Positions 42,290 to 52,700 are shown, counted from the stretch's first letter. The stretch: 64,000 nt of DNA from Caballeronia sp. SBC1 (GCF_011493005.1 NZ_CP049157.1:62001-126000), one strand, 5' to 3'. Notes: generated by a model from the letters alone, not told the origin. Translations and numbers: made by a program.

Positions 42290-43429
42290 TTAAGCGGCGA
42301 TTCGTTCAGGCTCGAGCGTGCTGCGCCGGAGCGCCAGTCCATCGGCGTCGAACAGATGGCATGCCGAAGCCGGAACGTGAATATGGAGGCGCTCGCCTGG
42401 ACCAATCGATGTGTCGCCGGGTGCTTTCGCGACGAGCGTGCCGGCCGCGTGATCGGCGTGAATGTAGCTGTGCTCACCAAGCTCCTCCGAGAGCACCGTG
42501 ACGCACTGAATGGACTGCTCGTCGCCATCGAGCCGCAGGTGTTCCGGACGCACGCCGACCGTGACCGGCTGACCGCGTTGCAAGCGCTGGCCATCGACAT
42601 GGATAACTAAGCATTCACCGCTTTGCGCCAGCGTGACCGTCACACTGCCCTTGCCGATCGACTCCACAACGGCATCAATGAAATTCATTCTCGGCGAGCC
42701 GATGAAACCCGCCACGAAGCGCGACTTCGGATGGTGATACAGATCAAGCGGCGCACCGGTCTGCGCGACGCTGCCGAACCGCTCCGCGTCGGCGCCTGCG
42801 TGCAGCAGTACGATCCTGTCGGCGAGTGTCATCGCCTCGACCTGGTCGTGGGTCACATAGACCACGCTCGCGTTTGCAAAGCGCTGATGCAGCCGGGCGA
42901 TTTCCACACGTGTCTGGCCCCGCAGCGCAGCATCGAGATTCGACAGGGGTTCATCGAACAGGAACACGCCGGGTTCACGCACGATGGCGCGGCCAATCGC
43001 GACGCGCTGCCGTTGGCCACCGGAAAGTGCTTTGGGAAACCGGTCGAGGTAGCTGTCCAGCTGCAGGATGCGCGCCGCTTCGCGGACCTTCCGGTCGATC
43101 ACGTCCTTGGGCTGCTTCGCGAGTTTCAGGCCGAACGCCATGTTCTCGAACACGGTCATGTGCGGAAACAGCGCGTAGCTCTGGAACACCATCGCAACGC
43201 CGCGCGCCGCAGCAGGAACATCGTTCATGAGACGTCCGCCAATATGCAGCTCGCCTTCGCTCAGGTCTTCGAGACCGGCGATCATTCTCAGCAGCGTGGA
43301 CTTACCGCAACCCGATGGCCCCAGAAAAACGCAGAACTCGTGTTGTGCAATATCGAGGTTCACGCGCCGGATCACCGGCGGATGATCACCGTACGACTTC
43401 TGCACGTTCTCAAGACGGATCGTTGCCAT
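42290..43429 (-). CDS. Sugar ABC transporter ATPase (MalK/UgpC family)
   Basis: 379 residues. Walker A is GPSGCGKST (37-45), the signature is LSGGQRQRVAIGRA, and Walker B is VFLFDEPLSNLDA. A C-terminal TOBE/regulatory domain (QPVTVGVRPEHLRL) marks the MalK/UgpC type. First gene of the operon, after GGGAGATAGC. The region upstream holds two identical operator-like sites. Such ATPases often serve several importers. Confidence 0.93.
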   Translation of the reverse strand: MATIRLENVQKSYGDHPPVIRRVNLDIAQHEFCVFLGPSGCGKSTLLRMIAGLEDLSEGELHIGGRLMNDVPAAARGVAMVFQSYALFPHMTVFENMAFGLKLAKQPKDVIDRKVREAARILQLDSYLDRFPKALSGGQRQRVAIGRAIVREPGVFLFDEPLSNLDAALRGQTRVEIARLHQRFANASVVYVTHDQVEAMTLADRIVLLHAGADAERFGSVAQTGAPLDLYHHPKSRFVAGFIGSPRMNFIDAVVESIGKGSVTVTLAQSGECLVIHVDGQRLQRGQPVTVGVRPEHLRLDGDEQSIQCVTVLSEELGEHSYIHADHAAGTLVAKAPGDTSIGPGERLHIHVPASACHLFDADGLALRRSTLEPERIAA

Positions 43430-43441
43430 GCTATCTCCCGG

Positions 43442-43457
43442 ATTTAACCGCTTAAAT
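43442..43457. promoter_or_regulatory. LacI-type operator, copy 1
   Basis: ATTTAACCGCTTAAAT: AT-rich arms ATTTAA/TTAAAT around a centre with CG, the LacI/GalR operator form. It sits 13 bases upstream of the ATPase start and is repeated exactly 55 bases away. Confidence 0.82.
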
Positions 43458-43496
43458 TTTTGCGTAAAATAAGCGGCACATCCTTGTGCAGCGTGT

Positions 43497-43512
43497 ATTT
43501 AACCGCTTAAAT
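43497..43512. promoter_or_regulatory. LacI-type operator, copy 2
   Basis: An identical 16-base ATTTAACCGCTTAAAT lies 55 bases (about five helical turns) from copy 1, in the shared region between the sugar operon and the lacI-like gene. Identical sites on one helix face allow cooperative binding. Confidence 0.82.
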
Positions 43513-43630
43513 TCGGGTACGATGGAAGAAGTCATGATGGGTGTCTCCGTTGTGTTTTCCAGAAGTTATCAACGTCGCCAATCGCTTGCAACATTTGAAT
43601 CGCATTCCCTGAATGTGGGATAAATAAAAT

Positions 43631-44653
43631 ATGGTCACCCTGTCCGAAGTTGCGAAGCGCGCGCATGTCACGGCGGCAACCGTGTCCAACGTGCTGCGCA
43701 ATCGCGAAAAAGTCCGTCCGGAAACGGCTGACCGCGTGCTGAAAGCGATTGCCGATCTCGGCTATCGGCCCAACCTCAACGCTCGTGCGCTGGCTGAAGG
43801 CCGCTCGTCGACGTTAGCCTTGATGCTCTCCAATATCTCGAACCCGTTCTATCCCGAGTTCGTCCTGGCAGCCGAGCGCGCGGCCCGCAAGGCAGGTCAC
43901 TTCCTGATGGTGTGCAATACCGACGACGACGCTGAGATTGGCCGCGCCTACCTGAATCAGATCGCGGGGACGCTGGCCGATGGCGTACTCGTGATGAATA
44001 CGGACATTGCCATTAACGACCTGTGCGCGTCGGCCATGCACAGCGCGCCAATTCTGCTGGCCATGTGGGAGCATCCCGAGACGCCGCCCGCCCTGCCCTG
44101 CATTGCCGTGGATTTTGCCCTGGCGGGCACGCTGGCCGCCGGGCATCTGCTCGAACTCGGCCACCGCGAGATCGGCCTGCTGATCGGCGATGGTTGCGGC
44201 GGCTTGCAGGATGCCCGTTCCAACGGGTTTCGCGCCGCCATGCACGAAGCCGGGATTGAGGCAGACTCCGCGGCCGTGCTGCAGATCCGTGATTCGATCG
44301 ACGCAGGTTATGCCGCCTGCATGCAGTTGATGGCGAACCGGCCGCGCCTCACCGCCATCTTCGCGACCAACGATCTGCTTGCGATCGGCGCGGCGCAGGC
44401 GTTGATCACGCTTGGCCGCAAGGTGCCGGATGACGTATCGGTGATCGGCATCACAGACATCCAACTTGCGCATCAGGTACATCCCGCTTTGACGACCGTC
44501 GCGATCCAGACCGCGGCCATTGCGGAGTTGTCGGTCGATCGGCTTATCCAGCTGATTCAGGCGCCCGAGGTGCAACCGTCCATGGTCATCGCCCCACCGC
44601 CAACACTCGTTGTGCGTGCATCGACGGGCCGCCGGCGAGCGGAATCAACCTGA
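43631..44653 (+). CDS. LacI/GalR family transcriptional regulator
   Basis: 340 residues. HTH and hinge: VTLSEVAKRAHVTAATVSNV, LRNREKVRPETADRVLKAI and DLGYRPNLNARALAEGRSST. The periplasmic-binding-protein-like effector domain follows (LALMLSNISNPFYPEFVLAA). It is divergent from the galactoside operon with two identical operators between, so it is the probable repressor of uptake and hydrolysis, released by the sugar. Confidence 0.93.
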   Translation: MVTLSEVAKRAHVTAATVSNVLRNREKVRPETADRVLKAIADLGYRPNLNARALAEGRSSTLALMLSNISNPFYPEFVLAAERAARKAGHFLMVCNTDDDAEIGRAYLNQIAGTLADGVLVMNTDIAINDLCASAMHSAPILLAMWEHPETPPALPCIAVDFALAGTLAAGHLLELGHREIGLLIGDGCGGLQDARSNGFRAAMHEAGIEADSAAVLQIRDSIDAGYAACMQLMANRPRLTAIFATNDLLAIGAAQALITLGRKVPDDVSVIGITDIQLAHQVHPALTTVAIQTAAIAELSVDRLIQLIQAPEVQPSMVIAPPPTLVVRASTGRRRAEST

Positions 44654-44813
44654 AACACTAGCGGTAGCATCAATAGTGCATCACAAGACCATTTAGTTAG
44701 GAATACACAGGCTATTTGTAATAATAGTCAATTCACATCGCACAATTTCTTTCTATATGCTTTCTATAAACTGACAATGGCTGATAGCACCCCATATCAA
44801 TGATATTTGCGGT

Positions 44814-44829
44814 ACTTTCTTAAGAAAGT
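44814..44829. promoter_or_regulatory. Perfect 16-bp palindrome ACTTTCTTAAGAAAGT
   Basis: A perfect palindrome in the AT-rich part of the region upstream of the RND operon. Possible regulator binding site; no regulator gene is adjacent to it except the LacI-like gene, whose sites differ. Confidence 0.5.
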
Positions 44830-45211
44830 TCGCGGTCGCATTACATGATGTTACGCACGCTCTTATCGTAATGATTCGGAATGCTTTGACCCACACGATC
44901 GTTCAAATATCAGCCTCCGGTTCGCTACACTGCGGTACGGTCTTATTCGTCGTTCGTTGCAGGGCGTCATTGCATCCCACCCGGTGAACTTGTATGCACT
45001 CGTTCGATCACAAGGGACTCCATGCTTTTAATACCGCGTCGTGACCGCTTCCGGGCGAATGAGACCTGAAGAAGCCAACACAACGCGAATTCAAAAGCAC
45101 CCTACGTCGTCGCTGGATCTTGCCCAAATGCTTCGCTAACGAAATAAGAGAATAAGACCGCAGGAATGCCCGGCTGACTCAGCGAGCTTTTTTGCGGATC
45201 ATGACGGAGTT

Positions 45212-45242
45212 TCCGTCATATCCGGCTGAGCCGGAGATGAGA
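45212..45242 (+). promoter_or_regulatory. Paired hairpins in the RND operon leader
   Basis: Two stem-loops lie close together: ATGACGGA-GTT-TCCGTCAT (8-bp stem) and TCCGGC-TGA-GCCGGA (6-bp stem). A further GGCCA/TGGGCC pairing lies at about 45260-45283. They are about 90-115 bases upstream of the adaptor start. They may form a regulatory leader or binding sites. No known riboswitch consensus was recognised. Confidence 0.5.
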
Positions 45243-45324
45243 GACATGTGGCACTCGCCGGGCCAGGTTCTTTATTGGGCCACCCGGTTATCCAGGGCAG
45301 AGTTTGTTTTCGGAGGGCGTAGGT

Positions 45325-46617
45325 ATGAGCGGTATGAGCGACACCGGTTCCACGCAGGTAAAGCGCTCGAAGCGCTGGCGTGTCTTGCTGTTGTTGGTGG
45401 TGCTGGTGCTAATAGGAGTCGTGGTCGTGCATTTGCTGCGGGCCAAGAAGCCGCAGCGCGCGGCCGCACCGCAAGTAGTGACGGTCGCCACCGCGACGCT
45501 TGGCTCAATGCCGGAAATCCTGAATGAACTGGGCACGGTGACCCCTACCGCCACCGTGACCGTGCTGCCACAACTGAGCGGATACCTGACAGCGGTCGGC
45601 TATCGCGAAGGCCAGGACGTCCAGAAGGGGCAATTCCTCGCCCAGATCGATCCACGTCAATATGAAATCGACAAGCAGCAGGCCGAGGCGACACTCGCCA
45701 AGGACCGGGCTTCACTCGCGCAGGCGCGCGCCGACCTCGCCCGCTACACGCAGTTGAACGAGCGAAAGTCCATTGCCGAGCAGACCTTTGCCGACCAGCA
45801 GTTCCTCGTGCAGCAGGACGAGGCCGCAGTGAAGGTCGACCTGGCCAACATCGCGCAGTTTGACCTCGACATCGCTTATTGCCATATCACAGCGCCGGTG
45901 GCCGGCCGGGTAGGTTTGCGCCTGGTCGATCCGGGCAACTACGTGACCGCTTCGTCGTCGCCGGGCATTGTGGTCATCACCACGATGAAGCCCACCACCG
46001 TGCAATTCACGGTGCCGCAAGACTCGCTCGCGAGCGTGCTGCAGCGCATGAACGGGGGCGCAAGCCTGCCGGTCACCGCCTACAGCAGCGACAACTCCAA
46101 GGAGATCGGCACCGGCACGCTGTACGCGGTCAGCAACCAGATGGCGACGAGCACCGGCACGATAACCCTTCGGGCCACTTTCCCCAACGACGACGAGACG
46201 CTGTTCCCGAGCGAGTTCGTCAACGTCAAGCTGCTCGTCGATACGCTGCAAAACGCCGTACTGGTGCCTACGCCAGCGGTGCAAACAGGCGCACCGGGCG
46301 ACTATGTCTACCTCGTGAACACGAACAACACCGTGTCCGTGCACAAGGTCACCCTCGGCCCGAGCGACGGCAAGAACACGGTCATCACGTCCGGGCTTGC
46401 GGCGGGCAACATCGTGGTGACCGACGGCACTGACCGCCTGAGCGACGGCGCGAAGATCCAGGCGGCTGCGGCGAAACCCGCATCGGGCGGCGCTGCTGCC
46501 GCAACCCCGGCGTCCGGAGCGAGCGCGGCGAGCGGCGCTCAGGGCCAGCATAAGCACGCCCACGGCGGCGCCTCGGGTGCGGCTGCGGCCACGGCCACGG
46601 CCAACGCAGCCTCGTAG
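45325..46617 (+). CDS. RND efflux periplasmic adaptor (MdtA-like)
   Basis: ATG 45325 follows GGAGGG by 7 bases, 430 residues. The N-terminal helix RVLLLLVVLVLIGVVVVHLL is an uncleaved anchor, not a lipobox. Lipoyl/hairpin parts follow: LPQLSGYLTAVGYREGQDVQ, KGQFLAQIDPRQYEID and the barrel CHITAPVAGRVGLRLVDPGN. The C-terminus is Ala/Gly/His-rich (QGQHKHAHGGASG), which is unusual and could bind metal. First gene of adaptor-pump-pump-channel. Confidence 0.92.
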   Translation: MSGMSDTGSTQVKRSKRWRVLLLLVVLVLIGVVVVHLLRAKKPQRAAAPQVVTVATATLGSMPEILNELGTVTPTATVTVLPQLSGYLTAVGYREGQDVQKGQFLAQIDPRQYEIDKQQAEATLAKDRASLAQARADLARYTQLNERKSIAEQTFADQQFLVQQDEAAVKVDLANIAQFDLDIAYCHITAPVAGRVGLRLVDPGNYVTASSSPGIVVITTMKPTTVQFTVPQDSLASVLQRMNGGASLPVTAYSSDNSKEIGTGTLYAVSNQMATSTGTITLRATFPNDDETLFPSEFVNVKLLVDTLQNAVLVPTPAVQTGAPGDYVYLVNTNNTVSVHKVTLGPSDGKNTVITSGLAAGNIVVTDGTDRLSDGAKIQAAAAKPASGGAAAATPASGASAASGAQGQHKHAHGGASGAAAATATANAAS

Positions 46618-46635
46618 AAGCCAAACCCGCCCCCG

Positions 46636-49600
46636 ATGAATATCTCCCGCCTGTTTATTCTCAGACCGGTAGCCACGCTGCTGCTGATGATCGCCCTCGT
46701 ATTGGTGGGCCTCGTCGCGGTGCGCGTCCTGCCGGTCTCCTCGCTGCCCAACGTCGACTATCCGACCATCCAGGTGCAGACCTTCTATCCGGGCGCGAGC
46801 CCGGACGTGATGGCCACCACGGTGACTGCGCCGCTCGAAGTGCAACTGGGCGAGATTCCCGGCTTGCAACAGATGACCTCGTACAGTTCGGACGGCGCCT
46901 CGGTCATCACGTTGCAGTTCGACCTGTCGCTGAACCTCGATATCGCCGAGCAGAATGTCCAGCAGGCCATCAACGCCGCCAACAGTTTCCTGCCGACCGG
47001 CCTGCCCGCGCCGCCGACCTATGCGAAGGTGAATCCGGCCGACCAGCCGATCCTGACGCTGGCCGTCACCTCGACGTCGATGTCGCTCACGCAGTTGGAA
47101 GACGCGGCCAATAACCGCCTTGGGACGAAGATTTCGGAAGTCTCGGGCGTGGGCGTGGTGACCACCAGCGGCGGCAATGTACCCGCCATCCGCGTTGAAG
47201 CGGACCCGCACAAGCTGGCCGGTTACGGCCTGAATATCGACGATCTGCGCACGCTGCTCAGTTACGTCAACGTCAGCCAGCCGAAAGGCAACTTCGACGG
47301 TCCGGACCTCGACTACACCATCAACGGCAACGACCAGATCAGCGACCCGAAGGATTACCTGAACACGGTAATTGCTTATCAGAACGGCGCGCCCGTGTTC
47401 ATGAAAGACGTCGCCAACGTGAGCCAGGCGCCTCAGGACGTCGAGCGCGGCGCCTGGTACAACGGCACGCCGGCCATCGTGCTGAACGTCCAGCGGCAAC
47501 CGGGCGCGAACGTGATCGCGACCGTCAACCAGATCATGAAGCAGCTGCCGCAGCTTGAATCAACGCTGCCGGCCGGCATGAAAGTCACTGTCGTCACGGA
47601 CAGCACGGGCGTGATCCGCTCGTCGGTCTCCGACGCGGCGCTCGAACTCGGGCTCGCGATCGTGCTGGTGGTCGCGGTGATCTTCGTGTTCCTGCGCAAC
47701 GTCCCGGCCACCATCATTCCGAGCATCTCGGTGCCGGTGTCACTGATCGGCACGCTGGCCGTGATGTACCAGTTGAACTACTCCATCGACAACCTCTCGC
47801 TGATGGCGCTGATCATTGCCACCGGCTTCGTGGTCGACGACTCGATCGTGATGATCGAGAACATCGTGCGTTATCTTGAGGAAGGCAAGACGCCGCTCGA
47901 GGCCGCGCTCGAAGGCGCCGGGCAGATTGGCTTTACTATTCTTTCGCTGACCATCTCGCTGATTGCCGTACTGATCCCGCTGCTCTTCATGGGCGGCGTG
48001 ATCGGGCGCCTCTTCAGCGAATTCGCGGTGACGCTCGCGGTCACTATCGTGCTGTCTGCCGTGGTCTCGCTGACCGTGGTTCCCATGCTCTGCGCGCGCC
48101 TCCTGAAGGCTCGGAAGGAACGCCATCCGAGCCGCTTCGAGCGCATCAGCGAGGGCCTCTTCGACAAGACGCTCGCCGCCTACGAACGGGGCTTGATCTG
48201 GGTGCTCGATCACCAGTTGCTGACCCTGATGGTCGCAGTCGGCACCGTGGTGCTGACGGGCGTCCTGTATGTCGTGATCCCGAAGGGGTTGTTCCCGGTG
48301 CAGGACGTCGGCGTGATCGAGGGTATCAGCGTGGCTGACAACTCGGTCTCCTACAAGGCGATGGTGACGCGCCAGCGGGCGCTCGCCGATGCGATCATGA
48401 AAGATCCCGATGTCGTCTCGCTCACCTCCTACGTGGGGATCGACGGCACCAACTCCACGCTGAACAACGGCCGCTTCCTGATCAACCTGCGCGACCACGA
48501 CAAGCGCTCGGATACAGCACAGGAGATCGCCCGGCGCCTGCAGGATGAAGTTTCCAATGTGTCCGGGATCAAGCTCTATATGCAGCCGGAGCAGGATCTG
48601 ACGCTCGACACCACGGTCTCGCCGAACCAGTACAGCTTCGTGTTGCGTGGGCCGAACCAGCAGGCGTTCCAGAAGTACGTGCCGGAGCTGGTTGCGCGCC
48701 TGAAGGCGATCCCATCGCTTGCCGATGTACAAAGCGACATGAACACCGACGGCCTGAGCGTGAATGTTGAAGTCAACCGGCAACTGGCCGCGCGTTTCGG
48801 CATCACCCCGGCCACGATTGACAACGCCCTTTATGACACGCTGGGCCAGCGTATTGTCTCGACCATCTTCCAGCAGTCGGACCAGTACCGGGTGATCCTC
48901 GTCGCCAAGCCCGAGTCGCTGCCCAACGTGGAGTCGATCGGCAATATCTATCTGCCAAGCCAGACGAGCAGCACCGGCCAGGTGCCGCTCTCCGGGATCG
49001 CCAAGATCCAGATCGTCAAATCGCCGCTCGTGATCAGCCACCTGGCGCAGTTCCCGGCCGTCACCATCTCGTTCAACCTCGCGAAGGATGCGTCGCTGAG
49101 CACGGCGGTCAAAGACGTCCACGCAGCCGAACAGGCGGTCAATCTGCCGCCGTCGATCACCTCCTCGCTGCAGGGCGCGGCGCAGGCATTCCAGGATTCG
49201 TTATCGAGCGAGGTGTACCTGCTGATCGCCGCGCTGGTGGCGGTGTATATCGTGCTGGGCGTGCTGTATGAGAGCTTCATCCATCCGGTAACCATCCTCT
49301 CCACGCTGCCTTCGGCGGGGATTGGCGCACTGCTCGCGCTGATGATCGCCGGCAGCGACCTCGACGTGATCGGCATTATCGGCATCGTGCTGCTGATTGG
49401 TATTGTCAAGAAGAACGCCATCATGATGGTGGACTTCGCGCTCGACGCCGAACGCAACCACGGCAAGGCGCCGCGCGAGGCAATCTTCCAGGCGTCGCTG
49501 CTGCGTTTCAGGCCGATCCTGATGACAACACTCGCCGCCATGCTCGGCGCCCTGCCTATGCTGCTTGGCAGCGGCACGGGTTCGGAGTTGCGTCGTCCGC

Positions 49601-49776
49601 TGGGGCTGGCGATCATCGGCGGGCTGACCTTGAGCCAGATGCTCACGCTCTTCACCACGCCAGTCATCTATCTGTTCTTTGATCGGATGGCGGAGCGCAC
49701 GAGGCGCTGGCGCAATCGCGGGGGTGACCAAGGCAAGCCTGAAGCGCCGGCCGTTCCGGAGGAGGGTGCGCCGTGA
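46636..49776 (+). CDS. RND efflux pump subunit (MdtB-like)
   Basis: A full-size 1046-residue inner-membrane HAE1 pump starting NISRLFILRPVATLLLMIAL. Motifs: FYPGASPDVMATTVTAPLE (porter), GFVVDDSIVMIENIVRYLEE (TM4, proton relay Asp pair) and IIGIVLLIGIVKKNAIMMVD (TM10-11). It overlaps the second pump gene by 4 bases (GTGA). MdtB and MdtC pumps form a heterotrimer in Escherichia coli; the pair here suggests the same, exporting bile-salt-like or novobiocin-like compounds there. Confidence 0.93.
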   Translation: MNISRLFILRPVATLLLMIALVLVGLVAVRVLPVSSLPNVDYPTIQVQTFYPGASPDVMATTVTAPLEVQLGEIPGLQQMTSYSSDGASVITLQFDLSLNLDIAEQNVQQAINAANSFLPTGLPAPPTYAKVNPADQPILTLAVTSTSMSLTQLEDAANNRLGTKISEVSGVGVVTTSGGNVPAIRVEADPHKLAGYGLNIDDLRTLLSYVNVSQPKGNFDGPDLDYTINGNDQISDPKDYLNTVIAYQNGAPVFMKDVANVSQAPQDVERGAWYNGTPAIVLNVQRQPGANVIATVNQIMKQLPQLESTLPAGMKVTVVTDSTGVIRSSVSDAALELGLAIVLVVAVIFVFLRNVPATIIPSISVPVSLIGTLAVMYQLNYSIDNLSLMALIIATGFVVDDSIVMIENIVRYLEEGKTPLEAALEGAGQIGFTILSLTISLIAVLIPLLFMGGVIGRLFSEFAVTLAVTIVLSAVVSLTVVPMLCARLLKARKERHPSRFERISEGLFDKTLAAYERGLIWVLDHQLLTLMVAVGTVVLTGVLYVVIPKGLFPVQDVGVIEGISVADNSVSYKAMVTRQRALADAIMKDPDVVSLTSYVGIDGTNSTLNNGRFLINLRDHDKRSDTAQEIARRLQDEVSNVSGIKLYMQPEQDLTLDTTVSPNQYSFVLRGPNQQAFQKYVPELVARLKAIPSLADVQSDMNTDGLSVNVEVNRQLAARFGITPATIDNALYDTLGQRIVSTIFQQSDQYRVILVAKPESLPNVESIGNIYLPSQTSSTGQVPLSGIAKIQIVKSPLVISHLAQFPAVTISFNLAKDASLSTAVKDVHAAEQAVNLPPSITSSLQGAAQAFQDSLSSEVYLLIAALVAVYIVLGVLYESFIHPVTILSTLPSAGIGALLALMIAGSDLDVIGIIGIVLLIGIVKKNAIMMVDFALDAERNHGKAPREAIFQASLLRFRPILMTTLAAMLGALPMLLGSGTGSELRRPLGLAIIGGLTLSQMLTLFTTPVIYLFFDRMAERTRRWRNRGGDQGKPEAPAVPEEGAP

Positions 49777-52700
49777 ACATATCGGCGTTATTCATCCGGC
49801 GCCCGGTCGCGACCACCCTTCTGGCGATCGCAATCCTGATCTCGGGCGCTCTGGCTTATTTCCAGCTTCCTGTCGCGCCGCTGCCGAATATCGCCTTTCC
49901 GGTGATCGTGGTGCAGGCCAACATGGCTGGCGCGAGCCCGGACATCATGGCGGCGACCGTGGCCGAACCGCTTGAGCGGCGGCTCGGCACGATTGCCAAC
50001 GTGGAAGAGCTGACTTCGATCAGCTATGTCGGCTCGTCGATGATCGTGGTCGAGTTCGGTTTGAACCGCGATATCAACGGCGCCGCCCGCGACGTCGAGG
50101 CGGCCATCCAGGCGGCGCGCGCAGACTTGCCGACCACCCTGCGCAGCAATCCGACCTATCGCCAGTACAACCCGGCGGATTCGCCCATCATGGTGCTTGC
50201 GCTGACCTCGGACACGCTCACCAAGGCGCAGCTCTACGACTCCGCGGATTCCGTAATCCAGCAGCAACTCTCGCAGGTCAACGGCGTGGGCCAGATCACG
50301 CTGGGCGGCGGCGCGTTGCCCTCGGTGCGCGTCGAGTTGCAGCCGGGCAAACTGAATAGCTACGGCCTCGGCCTCGAGGACGTCCGCGCGGCTATCAGTG
50401 CCGCCAATGCCAACAGCGCGAAGGGACACCTCGACCAGGGCGACCAGCGCTACGTGGTCTTGTCCAACGACCAGATCAACAAGGCGGCGCCCTACCGCGA
50501 CCTGGTCGTTGCCTACCGCAACGGCGCGCCCGTGCTGCTGCGCGATGTCGCCCAGGTCAGGGACTCCAACGAAAATATCCGCAACGCCGGACTCTATAAC
50601 GGCAAGTCGGCCGTGCTGGTGATCGTCTATCCAATGCCCGGCAGTAACGTCGTGAGCACCGTCTCGCAGATCAGGAACGTCCTGCCGGCCATTGAGGCGA
50701 CGCTGCCGAGCAGCGTCCATGTGGGCGTTGCCATCGACCGCTCGGAGTCGGTCCGGGCCTCGGTGGCCGATACCGAGCGCACGCTGTTCATCGCCGTGCT
50801 GCTGGTGGTCGGCGTGGTGTTCATCTTTCTGCAGTCGCCGCGCGCCACGCTGGTGCCGGCGGTGGCGTTGCCGCTGTCAATCGTGGGTACCTTCGGGCCG
50901 ATGTACCTGCTCGGCTACAGCATTGACAACCTCTCGCTGATGGCGCTCACAATCGGCACCGGCTTCGTGGTGGACGATGCGGTGGTGGTGCTGGAAAACA
51001 TCACGCGCCACCTCGAAATGGGTTTAAGTCCGAAAGAAGCTGCGCTGAAAGGCAGTGGCGAAGTGGGCTTCACGGTGATCTCGATGAGCCTCTCGCTGAT
51101 CGCGGTGTTCCTGCCCATTCTGCTGATGCCGGGCATTGTCGGCCTGCTGTTCCACGAGTTCGCAGTGACGCTGTCCATTGCGATCCTGATCTCGCTCCTG
51201 ATCTCGCTCACGGTCACACCGGCCATGTGCGCGTACGTGCTGAGCCGCGAGCACGCCGGACATTCAAGGGCTCGCTGGGCGGTCTGGATCGAAGCGCAAT
51301 TCGAGCGTTTCAAGAACGGCTACGCGCGTTCGCTCACCGCCGTACTGGACCATTCGCTGCTGGTCATCCTGTTGCTGATCGCGCTGCTGGTGGGCAACGT
51401 CTTCCTGTTCAAGCTGCTGCCGGCCACCTTCTTCCCGGAGCAGGACACGGGCATCCTGGGCGGGCAGATCATCGCCGATCAGAGCATCTCCTTCACGGCG
51501 ATGGAAAAGAAGCTCGCCCAGTTGCAGTCGATCGTGCAGAAGGATCCGGCGGTTCAATCGGTGGCCGGCTTTACCGGCGGCCGCGCGCTGAACACCGCAA
51601 ACGTGTTTATTGAACTCAAGCCGCTGGCCCAGCGCCATGCGACCGCCACCGAAGTGGTCAACCGCTTGCGGCCCAAGCTGAACCAGGTCTCCGGCGCGCG
51701 GCTTTTCCTGCAGGCGCAGCAGGATCTTCGAATCGGTGGACGGCAGTCGGCCGCCGAATACCAGTACACGCTGACAAGCGATGATTCCGCCGCGCTGTTC
51801 GCGTGGACGCCCAAGCTAGTGACCGCGCTCAACAAGGACCACGACCAGCTGCTCGACGTCAACTCGGACCTCCAGCAAAATGGTCTGCAGACCTACGTCA
51901 ACTTCAACCGCGCCACGGCGGCTCGCTACGGCTTCGCGCCGAACCAGATTGACAACGTGCTCTATGACGCGTTCGGCCAGCGGACCGTATCGACCATCTA
52001 CAACGCGCTTAACCAGTACTTCGTGGTGATGGAGGTGGCGCCGCAGTACTGGCAGTATCCCCAGACGCTCAACCAGATTTTCATGAGCACGGCGGCGGGC
52101 AATCCGACCGGCTCGCAGCAGACGCAAATGCCGGGTTCAACGGTCACCGGCGTGACGGCCGCGAGCGCAGTCAGCACTGGGTCGAGTGCGTCTTCGAGCA
52201 CCAACTCGCTGAACTCGAACGCGCAAGCTAACGCGACCAACAACAGCATTTCCAATAGCAAGGGCGGCAGTTCGAGCGGCAGCGCGGACAGCACCTCGGC
52301 CGAGACGATGGTGCCGCTGCCGGCACTCGCCAGCTACGTCAGCAACCATACGTCGACCCAGGTGAACCATCAAAGCGGGCTGGTGGCCGCAACCATCTCC
52401 TTCAACCTCCCCGCCGGCGGGTCGCTCAGCAAGGCCCAGGTCGACCTTGAGAATGCGGAGCGCGAAATTGGCATGCCGGCCAGCATCCACGGTGCGTTCG
52501 CGGGCGCGGCGCAAGCCTACGCGCAGTCGATGGGCACCATCCCGCTGCTGATCCTCGCGGCTCTCGGTGTGGTCTACATCGTGCTGGGGGTACTCTATGA
52601 GAGTTCGATTCACCCGCTCACAATCTTGTCGACGCTGCCCTCGGCCGGTATTGGCGCCACCCTCGCGCTGCTGATTTTCGGCACGCCGTTCTCCGTGATC

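Larger units (their letters stand above)
44654..45324. other. Long AT-richer intergenic region and RND leader
   Basis: 671 bases without a supported gene. The first part (44690-44900) is clearly more AT-rich than the flanks and holds a perfect 16-base palindrome at 44814-44829. The last part (about 45150-45310) holds several strong hairpins just ahead of the RND adaptor gene. A short open frame from 45192 overlaps the adaptor gene and lacks coding character. Confidence 0.55.

Noticed and set aside
45192-45527. Short open frame in the RND leader
   Set aside because: Runs into the adaptor gene in another frame; the region is better explained as a structured leader.
45712-47499. Long open frame on the minus strand (about 595 codons) under the RND adaptor and first pump
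   Set aside because: It is antisense to two clear RND genes, Arg/His-rich with no domain character, and arises from GC-rich codon bias.
47740-49122. Minus-strand open frame of about 460 codons inside the MdtB-like gene
   Set aside because: Antisense shadow of the pump; composition rich in His, Arg, Gln with no recognisable fold.
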